From Galbula dea (Eukaryota > Chordata > Aves > Piciformes > Galbulidae), in contig VWZX01008936.1 in assembly GCA_013399015.1 (NCBI GenBank), positions 3,800,327-3,864,326 of the forward strand: 64,000 nt of DNA, written 5' to 3'. Made by a program: the position numbers and the translations under genes. Positions 1 to 13,160 of the stretch are shown piece by piece (within the stretch, counting starts at the first letter, position 1; every line of letters begins with the position of its first letter). The notes under the pieces are model-generated. The model made no database searches. It was given only the letters and a program-made list of their open reading frames with translations, and was not told the origin of the DNA.

Positions 1-3000
1 TTATTGATTGATCCTAATCATGATTGTGTAGCACGAGGCTTCACAGGCTGGTTAAAAAACTTGCATCTAGAGAAGACATTTAGGGAAGCAATGCTTCTGA
101 ATTGATTGCATAACATTTTATAAACCTTTTTCTTAAGGAGCATCTTTGCCAAATAGCACCTCACTTTAGCTCAACCTTACAATAAAAATATGAAGAACCT
201 ATCTGGCCACTAACAGCATTCACATAAGGGGATTTTCAGTCTAGTTGTATATAAGCATCCTGTAAGAGGTTTTAACCACAAACTTTTACTTCAAAATAAA
301 AAGGAACTGTGCAGGACTTTCTAAAAACATTTGTGCAGAAGTATGAATAGCTGCCTTGGGGAAACTCCCCCATATTAATAGAAATAGCTGTTATTGCCCA
401 TGCTCTGTGAAGGCTCAGATGGAATCATTACAAATATTCTTGTAACTTACTCCTTTTTAATGTAGTAGTTTTCAGAAGGACATCTCAAATAAGTGGGAAA
501 GTCAAAAAGTGAGCTGATAACAAAAGGAAAAAGTAGCTGTGTTTACCAGAATAAACACTGGCAGTAAGGACTGCCTGCCCCCACCAACACACTTATTTCT
601 GCCCAAGGGGCTATTGGCATTCTACCCTCTGCTCCATGAGATCAAATTGCCTCTTTCCCTTAGGATTTGTAACTGAAACAAGACCATTTGTCAGTTTCAA
701 GGACTGCACTCTAATTAGCAGAGTATCAGACCAGACCTTAAGGATGGCTGAGAAATTTAGATCTAGGATAAGGAGGGGAAAAAAATGTAGCCACCAATGT
801 AAAACTAAGGATTCTGGTGTTAACTCATAGCATTTCTCAGCTCCAATCAGCTACAGCAGAGACTGCAACAGAAATCTTGTACTCCCCAAAGACTTCAGGT
901 AACAGTGTTTTCTTTTGTCCCAAAAGGCTTCAGCTATAACATCTTTTCCTGTCCTATTATTTGTTTCAAAAGGAGACAAAGGGGTCATGAATGACTGACA
1001 GTCGATCCTATTTTTATAAACTGTCTTGAAACTACAAGGAGTAAAAATGGCAATTTAACAGTGAGGAATATTTAAATTATCTGTTATTTATCCTTATCTA
1101 AAGTTACTGTTGTTACCAAATTTTGTCCAGTTTTTCCTGGACACACACAGAGCTTCCTAGAAAATTGGCTGAATTTTGGTGGTTGTCAACACCAAAAAAG
1201 GAAGCAGCATGAGAAATAAAAAGCCTGAAATAGCAGAGATTATGAAATATAATCTATTTTGTTTCATTTCTGAGAGCACCATTCACAATAAAACTTAATG
1301 CCTTCTCAACAGTAGAGCCCTTTATAATTTTCAAGGCTTCTCACATACAACATGGGCTGCCTGGGGAAGAGAAAACCAACTGGTTTTGACATTTCAGTTG
1401 CCATTTATTGATGCAATCAGTTTAAATCTTCACAGTAGTGAAAAAAACCAACATCTTATTTCATAGAGATAAAAAAATTTAGTGACACAAAATTTAATGT
1501 CCACTTTTTTTCATCTTGACATTGTCCTAAAGAATAATGTTTAAAGCCACTAGTAGTTTGCTAGGTGCCCAACCTAAGGTCAAGGAGTCACAGAACTCAG
1601 CATTTCACACAGAAAAAAAGAAGAAAAAAAAAAAAAGAAATCAAGGATCTTGAACATTATGAACATTACTTTCAGAAAACAAGGCAGAGACTGAAAAGTA
1701 TAAACCTAAAATGTGCAAACCAAGTTGGGGTTGGTTTTTTTGGGGGGGCGGGGGGGGAAGAGAGGAACAAAAAGAGGGAGAAATGGGGAGAATTTTGTTT
1801 ATTCAAACAAAACTACTTGGTGTGAGTCAGTTTTGACCAGCAAAGAGCTTGAGGCTGGCCTACAGCATTCAAGGGCAGAAGCCTACCGTATTTACAGAGC
1901 TGCTCAACGGGAAAAGTCCTGCTTCTCTGCCCATAGTTGAATAGAGAAAGCTGCCACAGAGACATGTGCTAAGCAAAAGGAACAAAACCAAAGGTCTGTT
2001 TACATTCTGTGCTCAAGTCAGAAAACAGTACAAAACAGGAAGGCACGTTCTGAACCTGGTACCCATTTGGTTTCCGTATGCAGTTTCACACTTCGGAGGT
2101 AACAGACCAATGTTAGAACACTGGCTGCTTACGCATTGCTGCTCATGACAGAGTCACACTTGAGGAGTGGTGGAGCAAACCGTGGAGGTGCATGGTGGTT
2201 CTTGCATAGTTTCTACCAAAACAGCAACAACAAACAGAGCTGTACTGGTTGGTGGCATCCATGTGATATGAATGACAGAACCTAACAAAAGTAAAGGTTT
2301 CTTAAAAATGTTCACACACAGATGACAGAAGAAATGGAAAGTGGTGGAAATATGTATATAAATTCAATGAGAATCTAAAATTTTCATGGTTTATTCTCTG
2401 CCTTAGCTGTACTTCATCCAGTGCTCTTGTAAATACCACTCTTTTTAAAAAGAATTACCCCATGTGACCCAAAGATACTAGTGGCCCCAGGCTTTAAGTC
2501 TTCACCCCCCCTCCCCAAAACCAAAACCACCAACAACAATAATAAAACAACAGAAAAATGAGGCAGGGAGAGGAAAGAGTGCAGGTAACTGCTGCCCCCT
2601 AACTTATCTCCTTATCAAATGATAGCATTGAAATTCTGAGCTGCCCAGGGTAGAATCGTGCTTTCATTTATTCATTTTTACAGGCAACAACACAAAATTT
2701 CATCTTTTGGGGGATATCTAGAAGTAGCTGATATCATTAAACCAAGGATATAATTAAGACAAATACATAAGCAAAATAATTTTTCCATCAGCTTCAGTGG
2801 AAACAGGATCAAGTCTATTTGATGTAAACAGACTGAATACACCAGGGCACTTTTTTTTGTTTTAATTTCCTGTTCCAGTTTCTCTTTGGATGAGCTTTTG
2901 AGACATTCTCACTTTGTCTAAACAGAGTAAGCAGTCACAAATTTGCAGCTGGGTGCTTACAAATTGCAAAGCAGCTGCCAGCAAGCTTAGCTATTGTCCA

Positions 3001-5044
3001 CGTAAAAATAGATGACAACAGCAGACTGCCATACCCAAAGATCTGCTTGGATGAGGACTCTGAGACCATCAAGATAATAATTCTTTGGCATACCATTCTG
3101 CAGTGTGGCAGTATTACTGTTTGGAAAGGGGATAAAATCCTTGACATTTTCATATAAATGAAGAGGTGGTCAGCTCGGTGTATAACCACATAAGGAAGAA
3201 ACAAAACTCTTACATCAAAAGGAATAAAATTCACCAGTCGTGTCAATGCACCTATTCATTTTGCATGATGGAGTGGAGTAACTTGACTGAATTTAAAGAC
3301 ATTTTGTTTAAAAGGGTTCAAAAGCCTTACCCAAAGCCCAGTAAGTTTCATCAAATCACTACAGTTAGTGTTTCAAATAAGCAATTTGGAGTTCGTCCTC
3401 TAGCAAGTCATGAGGTTTACTGTCAAAGTGTGAGAACTATTTTCCTCTACTACCTCCAATACGCAGGGAAAATATAAGAGTCCTCTAAACCACAAATAAA
3501 CATGATGCAAGAACATACACACAAAAAAAGCATGCAGTCAAGGGAGTAGGCAAGTTTACAGAGCCAAAATGTTGGGTTTTTTTCAGAGAGAAATAATAGC
3601 CAAATGCATGATTAAGCAGCAGGGGACAAAACAGATTGCACACTTTGAAGAAAAACAGGTGGGGTAAAATGAAATTCAGTCCCAATTGTGTCTGGTTCTG
3701 AATAATATAGATGAAAACCCTAGACAGCAGTACATTTTGTACTTGCAGTCAGTTATGCCAAAAGGACATTTGTTTGTCCAGACATGTTAAGCTAGTCATT
3801 GTAATAAGAAATTACTAAAGATCTTCACTCTTATCTTCTAAAAGTGCCTTGGAACCCAGATTTTTCCTACGCTGTGTAGAACAGCTATAGAAGTTTTTAT
3901 GCATTTCCCCTTCAAATACACAATCTATAAATCTATGGAGTAAAAGCATTGTTTTCCTGTCCAAATCCATACATGGAGAACAAAGATAGCTTGTTATTCT
4001 TCTGATCCAGCCAAAGGAACTCTTTCAAACAGTGTGGGTTAAAAACCAAGCTTATTTTATCCTGTGACACAAGATTCCATATAAAAGCTTTAGCATCATT
4101 GCCTATGCATGACTGACATTTTTGTTATCCAAATCACTAGGAAGACATATTTTCCAGTGCACTGCTTCCGTTGAAGCTGAACTTCTGGGCAGTACACCAG
4201 TTACCTATCCAGAAGTGAAAAGGAAGGAGCACACTTTACTTATGTATGCTAGCAGTCCTGTCACAAGTATGAGCAGTGATTTTATGGATATCAAGGGACC
4301 ATATGTATAAGGCTAACATATATCCAGAAGTTCAGTACCTAATAACATAAGAGAAGGTATATAAATTTATACAGCTTTAGCCTCAAAAAGCAACATCTGA
4401 GGATAGTAAACACAGCTCAAGGAACTACAGCATACTAAAACATCTGCTTAAAAATTATATCAGTTCTCAAAGATCATCACTATGACCAACTCATTATACT
4501 ATCTCAGTCTTATTTAGCTCAAAGTCCTGAAGAATGACAACAGTGCCCAACCTATAGCTTTCCCCACCTTTCCTTTCATTCTGCCAAGCAGAAGTACCAC
4601 ACATTTTTCCAGCTGTGCTATCTTCTGCAGCTCCAATTCCTTGCTGTGTCACCTGCAATCAGTGTGTTAAGCTTCTACCACTGGCTCTCTCAAGTCACTC
4701 TTTACAAATAATCTCTCGACTTCTTTCAAGGGTAGGAGCGAGGCAATACTAGCAGAACAACCCCTTACTCTCAAAGGCTATCTTTTCCTTCTATCTACCC
4801 CAGTCTTCCTTGCAACATTCCTTTACCTTTTTTTCTCTCCAGATCTCTGTTCTTCAGTTCTCTGCTGATAAAAATATGAGGGTGACCATGGCTGGCGTAC
4901 TTGCCCAACAAGTAGAGGCTAAAGAACCCAAACTTGCTCAGTCTGAAGAAGAACTAGCTTATGAGGAAGCTAACAGCAGTAATTCAATATATATGGGGTG
5001 GTTGCTGAGGGGATGAAGCAAGGTGATTCACAGTGATATGTGCT
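1..5044. other. Noncoding, AT-rich unique sequence
   Basis: No gene, RNA gene or mobile element was recognised apart from the A-rich and G-run tract near 1.6-1.76 kb and a C-run passing to CAA-rich sequence near 2504-2556. Opposed 103-codon frames at 2935-3246 (minus) and 3166-3477 (plus) overlap and show no motifs. Confidence 0.6.
1612..1757. repeat. A-rich tract followed by a G-run
   Basis: An A/G-rich low-complexity stretch at 1612-1642 is followed at 1732-1757 by T8 and then G7-C-G8. The two long G tracts could fold into a G-quadruplex on the plus strand. Length here is prone to sequencing or assembly error. Confidence 0.85.
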
Positions 5045-5245
5045 GGGATAATGAGAGATAACAGGCATAAATTGAAACGTGAGAATTTCAGACTGGATGC
5101 AAGGAGAAATTCTGAACCCCATAAGGACAACGAAGTGGGTTGCTGAGAGTGTCTGTGCAGTTTCTATCCATAGAGCTTTTGAATATCCATCTGGATAAAC
5201 CTCTGAGCAACCTGGTCTGACATGTTAGCTATCCCTCCACTGTCA
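5045..5245 (+). mobile_element. CR1 LINE 3' UTR fragment, diverged
   Basis: The segment follows the avian CR1 3' region in the sense orientation. It shows the AACAGGCATAAATTGAAA-like stretch, then TTCAGACTGGATGCAAGGA, then TGTGCAGTTTCTATCC, then GGATAAACCTCTGAGCAACC followed by TGGTCTGACATGTTAGCT. The copy loses similarity near 5245, before the terminal octamer repeats, so its 3' end is missing or too eroded to see. Divergence suggests an old copy. The subfamily is not assigned. Confidence 0.7.
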
Positions 5246-8200
5246 TGTCAAAATATACTGATCCATCCAAGTTGTACAAAAACTGCAGAGAACCTCTAAA
5301 CTCTTTAATCCTAAACCCTCAGAAGCAGCATATTCATCAGTGGAAAAAAGTTATTATCTTTCATAAGATATTAACACCAGTTGTTGATGCACAAGGTGGG
5401 GGTTAGACTTACTTTCTTCTTCAGAGCTCCTGATAGAGGCCAAAAAGGAAAGCTGTCACCTGGCTAGACTTTGCAAGCCAATATCTTGCAACGAAGTCTT
5501 TTCAGACCACCAGAACCATGTCAAAGACAGGACAAGTCCCTCAATCTTACACCAAGCCCAGTGCCCTTGGCTGTAAACATTCTCCTAAAGACAGCTCGAC
5601 CTTGGCAGCCATACAGGTGCAATTATCAGTCAAGGTTTATAAACACAAAGTTAGCCCAACATCTTCATCCTTGACAGACAGAATGGACACCCTGGTGTTT
5701 GGATATGCAGATACCAATTTCTTCATCCCCTAGCTGCCTCTACTGACCAGTCCGTCCAGAGATGGAAATCTGGCTTGAGAAAGAAAGAGATGCACAAAAA
5801 TAGGTGCCTAACATCCTATTAGCTAAATGACTGGCAAGGTGACAGATTGTACTGCTGAAGGATTATCTAGAGAAGTGAATCAGGTTGCAATTCAAGTTTA
5901 AATAGTGTAGCTAGTAAGAGACGTCATCCATTAAGCATTTATCTTAATTTCTTCTCTGAAAGAAACTGGATTCCTGAATTATTGCTCAAGAATTTATAAA
6001 GAATCTTCTAAATATGTTGTCTCTGTATCTCAGGAAGAGGAAAAGAAGCTCAAAGATCCAACAGCTCTGTATTGGCCTGTTTTTAAGACAAGTTTTTCAT
6101 GGCCTAAAGTGGCCTAGGTGATTCTAAATTTTATATTTAAAGTGGGAAGCTAGGAAAAGAAAAGAGCTAAACTTCCCATCTTTTTTAAAGGCAATTAACA
6201 TGGAGAATAAACCTAGTTTTTTCTTGCATACATGGGACATTCCCTTAAGGAAACAGGGACACTTTCTGGTAGACATCTGAATGGAAAAACAATGAGCTTA
6301 CACATTGTAAGACACCAGAAATCTGCACAGAAAAGACAAAAAGATTTATGAACACAGTGCACAAAAATTTTCCAAGCCATACTGACAAGACAAAACAGTA
6401 GGGAACCAGGTTTCACTTGCCCTAGCGCTCCTAGGATTGTGTTTGAATATAATCCTTGCCAACGAAATAAGCAGACACATGGTACAATACTGACACTAAA
6501 ACCACAACAGAATACCCAACGCATTTACAGGTGGTAAAAGCATGTCCACATAACTAATCAGAACAAAGGATAAGAGGAGTTTCAGTTCTCCAGTGGTTTT
6601 GGAAAGGAAGATTTTATTTTGCATTGGCAGAACATTAAGACTCTACACAAATTGAGACCTCATTAAAAAAGCCAGAGTATAAGCCACATTTTTCATTTCC
6701 CCCACATCAAAAAGGGACATTTCAAGCAAAAATGTTGAGTTTTGATAGAGTTATACAAACATTTCAAGTATAATTAACAGAGTAAGTATGGATCTGTCTT
6801 TTGATATTGCCAAATTTGTTTTTGTTATTTAAAAGTGGTCAAAGCAACATTTCTTGGGGCCAGTATCTATGTATAACCCTGAAGTATATATTTAAAGTAT
6901 TTTCTATACTTGGGCACATGTGTCTCAAGGCTTCAAAGTGAGTTTTAATAGTATTTTTTAAGACACATCCATGGTTCTTTTCCATGCCAGTTTGGATTAT
7001 TCAAATATAACAGCAAAAGTAATCCGGTCTCGTATTTTACCGAGAGATTTCATGTGCCTCATTTTTTCTAAGTGGATTTCCCATATTTGCAGGCAGAAAG
7101 CTTCACAAAGTCAAGAACAGGACTTAACTCTCCTAGTTTCCTGTTCAGTGACTTAATGAAGAGGCAGTCCTGTCTGTTTTGCACATGTATAATTCCCTCG
7201 GGGACCAAGGGGAGAGGAGATGTGTGCACATACACCCATATGCAGCCGGATGAACCACTTTATATGATAATACACATCACTATTCTATAGGACCCTTGCT
7301 AAAAATAAACAATTGGCAGAAGATGTACATTAGTATGTGTTCATCCAAATATTCACATCTAAGCACTGCACATCTCACCAGGTTTTGTAGCCACTGGACT
7401 GAGGGACAGTGAAAATAACACCAGGATTCAAATCATAGTATTTACAAAGCAAATCTTGATCTATCCACAAACACTCCATTTAATATCTCACCTAATGACC
7501 TGCATAATGGTCAAGTATACCAAAACAAAAATCAAGAAACCCCAAATAAGACCTATATTGTTGTCACAAATCATTTATTGAAGATATCTCTCATCACAAC
7601 CAGACTTCACCAAGATAATCTGTTAAGTACAATACATTTGACGGTTTGTAGGTTCTTAAAACCCTGATAAAAACCTAGAGAGCCTACCTTTGGAAGTTAG
7701 TCACCCAATGAGATATTCAAGTGCATCATTACTTACTAAAACTCTTAACAAATCTGCTTCTTGCGTATGGGCTGAATGCTAAGAGAAGGCTTATTAGACT
7801 GCTCTAAGTCACATGGGTTCTCTGGGAATTTATTAATGTTTATAGCAAGTGCTTAGAGCAGCTTTACAATACATGTCCAAAGTTCCCAGTTCTAAGTATG
7901 CAGCAGGTCTAGGTTTGCTCAGAAATTCTTGAACTCTCAAGGAACCTGATCTGAGTCTTAACTGTAAGAAAACTTGAAACCAGCTGAGATTTGCCTGGTC
8001 TCACATTTCACTGAGCATTTAGCATAAATGCTGATGATACCATCTGATACATGTTCCATTTCCTTGGGTGTTTTTGTTTACTTTCTAGTGTCTGGGCAAT
8101 ATAAACTAGTGAAGCTGCTTTTGCAAGAGAAGCATGTCTCTAGCAAGTTGTTCTCAGTATCTTACACATTCATGTGTACCATGCATTGTAAGTCCAGCTA

Positions 8201-9176
8201 ATTTAGACATCTTTGATACTTAAAACATGGCTACTTTAGCAAGTAACTTAGGGTATGGCCACTGTGTTAAGAAAAAAAATATAAAAAACACACAACCCTT
8301 CTTAAATACATAGCTTGTTGTCTGAAACAGTGATAAAATAAGTACAGTTACACTATGAGTGCAGAGCCTTTCACATCCTCATTTTATGTCTTCCATAAAG
8401 GCTGAAAAGTCTTCTGGAGCATAGGGAAATTTTCCAGAGCTCACAGAACTGAATCCAGTTCTGGAGACCCACAGCCAGCAGCAGATTCCCACTGAGTCAA
8501 CATTTTAGACTTTGTCATTCAGCTGACTGCAAACTACATACCCACAGCATTACATATGCAATTCTGACTGTCCTATTACAGCACATTTTGTAGCCAAGTG
8601 GTAACAATATCTAAGTAAAATCCAAAGCACACAACAAAACCTTCTCTCTTAACCACATTTATGTCAAACTCTCACAAAGCAATAAGCTAAACAGGTTAGT
8701 CAATTCTACATGTGTAGATGTCTGTAAATCACCTTTGTGCACTGCAGTTTGAGAGGAAAAAAAGGCAAAAATATGCATTTTTCTTTAGTAATAATACCAT
8801 CCAACCTAACACTAGAAATCTTGGCATATCCAAAAACCACTGAAGTCCACAAAAATCACTGAAGATCCCCTTTTCCATATCCACTTACCACTTAATGAAT
8901 TTTGCACCTCCTTTTCTCAGGTTCACGTCAGCAAGTCTCATCCACATCCAGCATCTTACAGAACCTGTGTGTGAGGGTCAATATCCAAGTAAACTCTAAA
9001 GATCACATAATTTTTTAAAAAATGTCAATGTTCAGTCACATTGCAAGATTTTTCCTTCCCTATACGCAGTAATTTTGGTATAATTTTTCTACTAGTTATA
9101 AATTTCCAAGGTACAAATCAAAAAAGATATCATATTCTGCACAGTAATTAATTATCAAGCCTCTATACAAAACCTG
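5246..9176. other. Noncoding unique sequence
   Basis: Nothing recognisable beyond the small hairpin at 8444. The 103-codon minus-strand frame at 6213-6524 has no recognisable domain or flanking splice context. Confidence 0.6.
8444..8463. repeat. Short hairpin, 8-bp perfect stem
   Basis: CAGAACTG and CAGTTCTG flank the four-base loop AATC. Confidence 0.95.
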
Positions 9177-9680
9177 ATGTTTAAAAAAAATTACATGGAC
9201 ATCTTTGACACCTCTTTTTCTCTACAAGGTGCTTTGCATCAAGCCATGCTTCCTTGGCCAAGCCTTCTTCTGCTAGAAGCCATCTTCCAGAGACCCATAA
9301 AACCTCACACCACACTTGCAGTCACACAACCCTCTCTTTCTCCAAAGCCTAATTCTTACCATCATCTTTGTGACAAGCAACCCTTATAAAAGGTCAAATC
9401 TCCTCAAAAGTCTCCATACAATAGCACCTTCCTGAAAACCTCTTCACCCATGTTGTGATGATTACTTATCCCTCTCATATGACCTTTCCCTTCAGTGTTT
9501 TTATTCCCTACAGCTGCCCTCCTCCCTGAACCTTATTGTCTGCCTTCTACCCTTTCCCTGTCTTCTTTGTTTGATTTTTTTTAACTCCCACTCAATCAGG
9601 ACATTTTGCTTCTATGTAGAGTTTATTCCTTTCCCTTAGATACTTATCTGCTTGTATGACTTATTCCTCCTCTCTCCTCT
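9177..9680. other. Pyrimidine-rich tract, no gene recognised
   Basis: About 500 bases are strongly enriched in C and T on the plus strand (CTTCTGCTAGAAGCC, CCTCTTTTTCTC, TTATTCCTCCTCTCTCC and similar) with few G. There is a 70-codon open frame at 9177-9389 without recognisable motifs. No repeat family was identified. A diverged retrotransposon cannot be excluded. Confidence 0.6.
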
Positions 9681-9803
9681 AACATTACCCAAGTCCCTAA
9701 AGACATTAAATAGAGCTGTTGAAAAAGTAGATAGGAATGACCTGATTTGTACTTCTTCCTAAACGAGGCTGATATAAAGTGGCTGTTGCCATCTGCCATC
9801 AAA

Positions 9804-9828
9804 CAGAGGGAAAACTCAATTCCCTCTG
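9804..9828. repeat. Short hairpin, 9-bp perfect stem
   Basis: CAGAGGGAA (9804-9812) and TTCCCTCTG (9820-9828) are exact reverse complements around the 7-base loop AACTCAA. Confidence 0.95.
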
Positions 9829-12775
9829 AAGCACCTGAACATATTGAGAAAATATCAAGGATTAATAATTTTTAAAAGCTGTAAACTGCTGCAGCTTAGC
9901 TATTGCTTTGCAGTGCATTAGCCCTTCCTGCAAAACTAACAGAAATTGCAGAATTTCTGAAAGGGTAGGCAGACATAAAGGAAAATACTCTTTATGAACT
10001 ACATTCTTTTGCTTCTAAACCTCTACTGAAATTAGGAGTTTAACTCAAGCCATCTCAAAGTTGCCCAGTTCTCTACTAAGTTCAATCATTCACCTCTAAA
10101 GAAATCCCTACCCTTTTGGTGTGTCAGTTTAGGGTACCTTAACAGGGAGAAATAAAGCCTACTGGTCACTTTAAAATCTTTATCCTATAATCACCTGAGA
10201 CAAGAAATGACCAGCTTGGGTCCCTAATCCCACAGCCTCTGAAAAACTGAGGTCTTGACTTTGAGCTCCCTAATAACCACACCAGCTGTAGTTGAGATGA
10301 TTCATAGATTTTCCAACCATTAAGATAATTCAATCTGAGTAGCACAACACTTAAAGGCTTACATGGTAGTTCATGCAGCACAATGGATCACAAACCATGC
10401 TGTAATTTTACTATTTCTAGAAGCAAAACTAATTAAGTGTCTAAAACTGAAGGAAATAAATTGAAGTTGCAAGGCACAGGCACATAGAATTGTCTCTAAT
10501 CAAAACGTCCCTTGGCAATGGCTGAATTCCAGCACAAGGGTTCCTTAAAGAGTATTTTTAAAAGTCATCTGACTCTGAATTATCATCTTTTCCAAAACTC
10601 AGATTCTAGGCAGAAAATGGTCATGCTGGGGAGGATGAATAGTTTAAGTTTATGCAGTCCCCAGAGTTTATAAACTTGGAAAGGCAGCTGTGCTGCAGTA
10701 AGCAGGCTGCTCTATTATATATCACAGATTACTCCTGATCTATGCAAGTCCTGTCCCAGGAACAAAACAGTCAAGCCAGGAAAAATAGTCAAGCAAGAGA
10801 AGAAGAATGTAGAGCTTTCAGCAGAGGGAGGTATTGACACAGCATATAACTCCAGGGGAGGGGATATGAGACTGTTTCAGTGCTTGGCTACAGTTAGAGG
10901 CAATATGTCCCTTTTCCAACAGTATTTTTTTTTCTTTTTAACAAAGGGAATAGCCTGCCCTTAAACAGCTTTGCTGATGTTGTTTTCCTGTTTGCAGATG
11001 TTGAGTTGTGTTCTGTTGTCAGTGGAAAAAAAATAAATGAAAGTGTGGAGGGAAAGGAAATAGAGACATACATTTAAAGAGAGAAGCCTTTGGTCACCAA
11101 AAATAGCCACTGCAGATAGTGTAAGTTAAACCTGCCCTGTGCCTATGCTGTCAGCTCAGCACACAGGGCAAAGTTACATAATATTTTCCACATTTATTTC
11201 AAGCAGGGAAGCCTGCCAGCTTGATAGATTTCTAGAAAGGGTGGGAGAGAGAGAGTAGTTTGATTCACAGACTGTTGTATTTACAGCTCACCCCATGGCC
11301 ACTGCCTTCCCCTCTTTGGGCGTTTACCTTTACAGTTTGCCAGACACCAGTGTGAGCATAACACCGATATAGAAAGCAAGTCACTCTTCAGCCTGCCTGG
11401 AGCACTACAGCTGCACAACTTAGCTTTGGTTTTCTTCTTTTGAAGGTGCTAATGTGCACGGATTTGCTGAAAGCTTTGTCGTTGTCAAAGTCCAGAAATT
11501 AGCAGTAGGAAAAACACCTCAGCAAAAAGTTGAGGAGAGAGGGGAGCTTCAGCTTCTAATCTTTCACTGCCCTCACCTTCAGCAACAAACTCCAAAAGTG
11601 GAGTCTTTACTGCTGAAAAAAATTTAATCAGTGATCTCCAAAAGGGATCTGAATTTTTTCAGAAGGTAGAACTGCTCTGATCAAGTTCCTGGATGAAACT
11701 AGCCACCTAGTTTCCTGTGAGGAATTTCTAGGAGAGGTGTAATTATATCAAAAACGTTTGTCAAGTTCAGTCATACCAGTGAGTATATGAACAGTTATGT
11801 GTGACAGGACAATCCATAAAGCAAAGCATAGGCCTCCATATTTCCTGCACTTATCCTATATTTTCTTTACATGTGGCAATTCTCCATTGGGACTTCTCAA
11901 ATATCTCATTAAGAGTTTATTGTTGCTGGCAAGAAATAACATCGCAGCTTCCCATCAAATATAGGAAAAATAACTAGAAAAATGACCAAAAATATGTCTC
12001 CTACATCCAACTTGTATGAAGACGAAAACAGGCTGAAAGTGAAAAAAATAGAGCTCTCATGACAATGTAATAAACCCCATGTCTTGTCCATAAACTAAAC
12101 TGCAGAAACCAGAGGTTAAGACCATCCTTCCCTCTCCCATCCATAATGTATGCACAACAATTTATGCGACTCTGTAGGGATATTTGAGTGGGATCAAACA
12201 GAATAATGAACTGCGTCAACTCTCACCAGTCTGAAATGTACCCACACAGCATAAAAGTTGTTAACACATTTAAGTAGAATATTAGTGCCAGTCTCATTAA
12301 ATGAAACTATACCTCCACAGCAAGTTACTCTGACCATGTTTTTTAAAGGAAGAAAACAAAGGATGCCAGCTAAATGCCAACATCTCATAATTTTTGAGAA
12401 TGCTGCCTTGGAGTCTGAAAACATCCTCCAAAACAAACTCTTTCCTGTCAACATTGATCTTGTCAATAGTTTATAACTGGAGTTTACTGGCTTTTGTTAT
12501 AATGACCTCCTTAAAAAATGTAGGGAGTAGAACATCTTTATATTTGTTTCTTAAGATTGTGTTTAAAAGGAATCCCTCCATTTCTTTTCTATCTTGGATG
12601 ACATTTTATCATTTCCGCATTTTTTCCAGTCTAAACTTGGAGAGTCTGCATACTTGCAAAATCTATAAATTTACCCAGAGATAACTCAGTATCTTCTTTC
12701 TTCTCCCTGAAAAGGAGCCTAGCTTTAATAAATGAAAACAAACAGTATTGAATTTACTGGATAAATTGTGAGCTT

Positions 12776-12793
12776 AAAAAAAAAAAAAAAAAG
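12776..12793. repeat. A18 homopolymer
   Basis: Eighteen consecutive A. No recognisable retrocopy precedes it. Confidence 0.97.
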
Positions 12794-13010
12794 CCATCCT
12801 AGTATTTGGAAAAGGGTAACCTATTCACAAACTGATAAAACAGCATAAATCATCTCTAACAAAACAAGCAATGAGATTACAATTTTTCCTACAATGTTAC
12901 ATTGCCATTCATTGAGTTTTCTCCATTTTTAAAGACTGAATACTGAAGAGTGGAAGAAGTGGAAATAGAAACAGAGGCAGAAGTTTTCAGGGGTGAACTA
13001 GCACAAATTC

Positions 13011-13022
13011 AAAAAAAAAAAA
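13011..13022. repeat. A12 homopolymer
   Basis: Twelve consecutive A in a purine-rich stretch. Confidence 0.95.
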
Positions 13023-13089
13023 GGAAAAATGGAAATCAGGATATTTGAGGAGAGCTGAGTCAGACCCCAAAGAACAGAGAGTGACTAGG

Positions 13090-13160
13090 ACAATAGACTG
13101 GGACACAAAGATGCTAATTTAATTCCAGGCTCAGCCACAAATTCTGCAGCAAGCTAGTGG
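13090..13160 (+). mobile_element. Possible MIR-like SINE fragment
   Basis: The order ATAGACTGGGACACAAAGAT, TTAATTCCAGGCTCAGCCAC, AAATTCTGCAGCAAGC resembles the MIR core around the 'TTCCCAGCTCTGCCAC' motif. The match is short and weak. Confidence 0.3.

Noticed and set aside
5325..5342. 18-base word GAAGCAGCATATTCATCA also present near 36384
   Set aside because: The flanks do not align beyond the shared word, so it is probably chance or a trace too short to call.
12500..12793. Possible retrocopy ending in the A18 run
   Set aside because: No recognisable gene sequence or target duplication.
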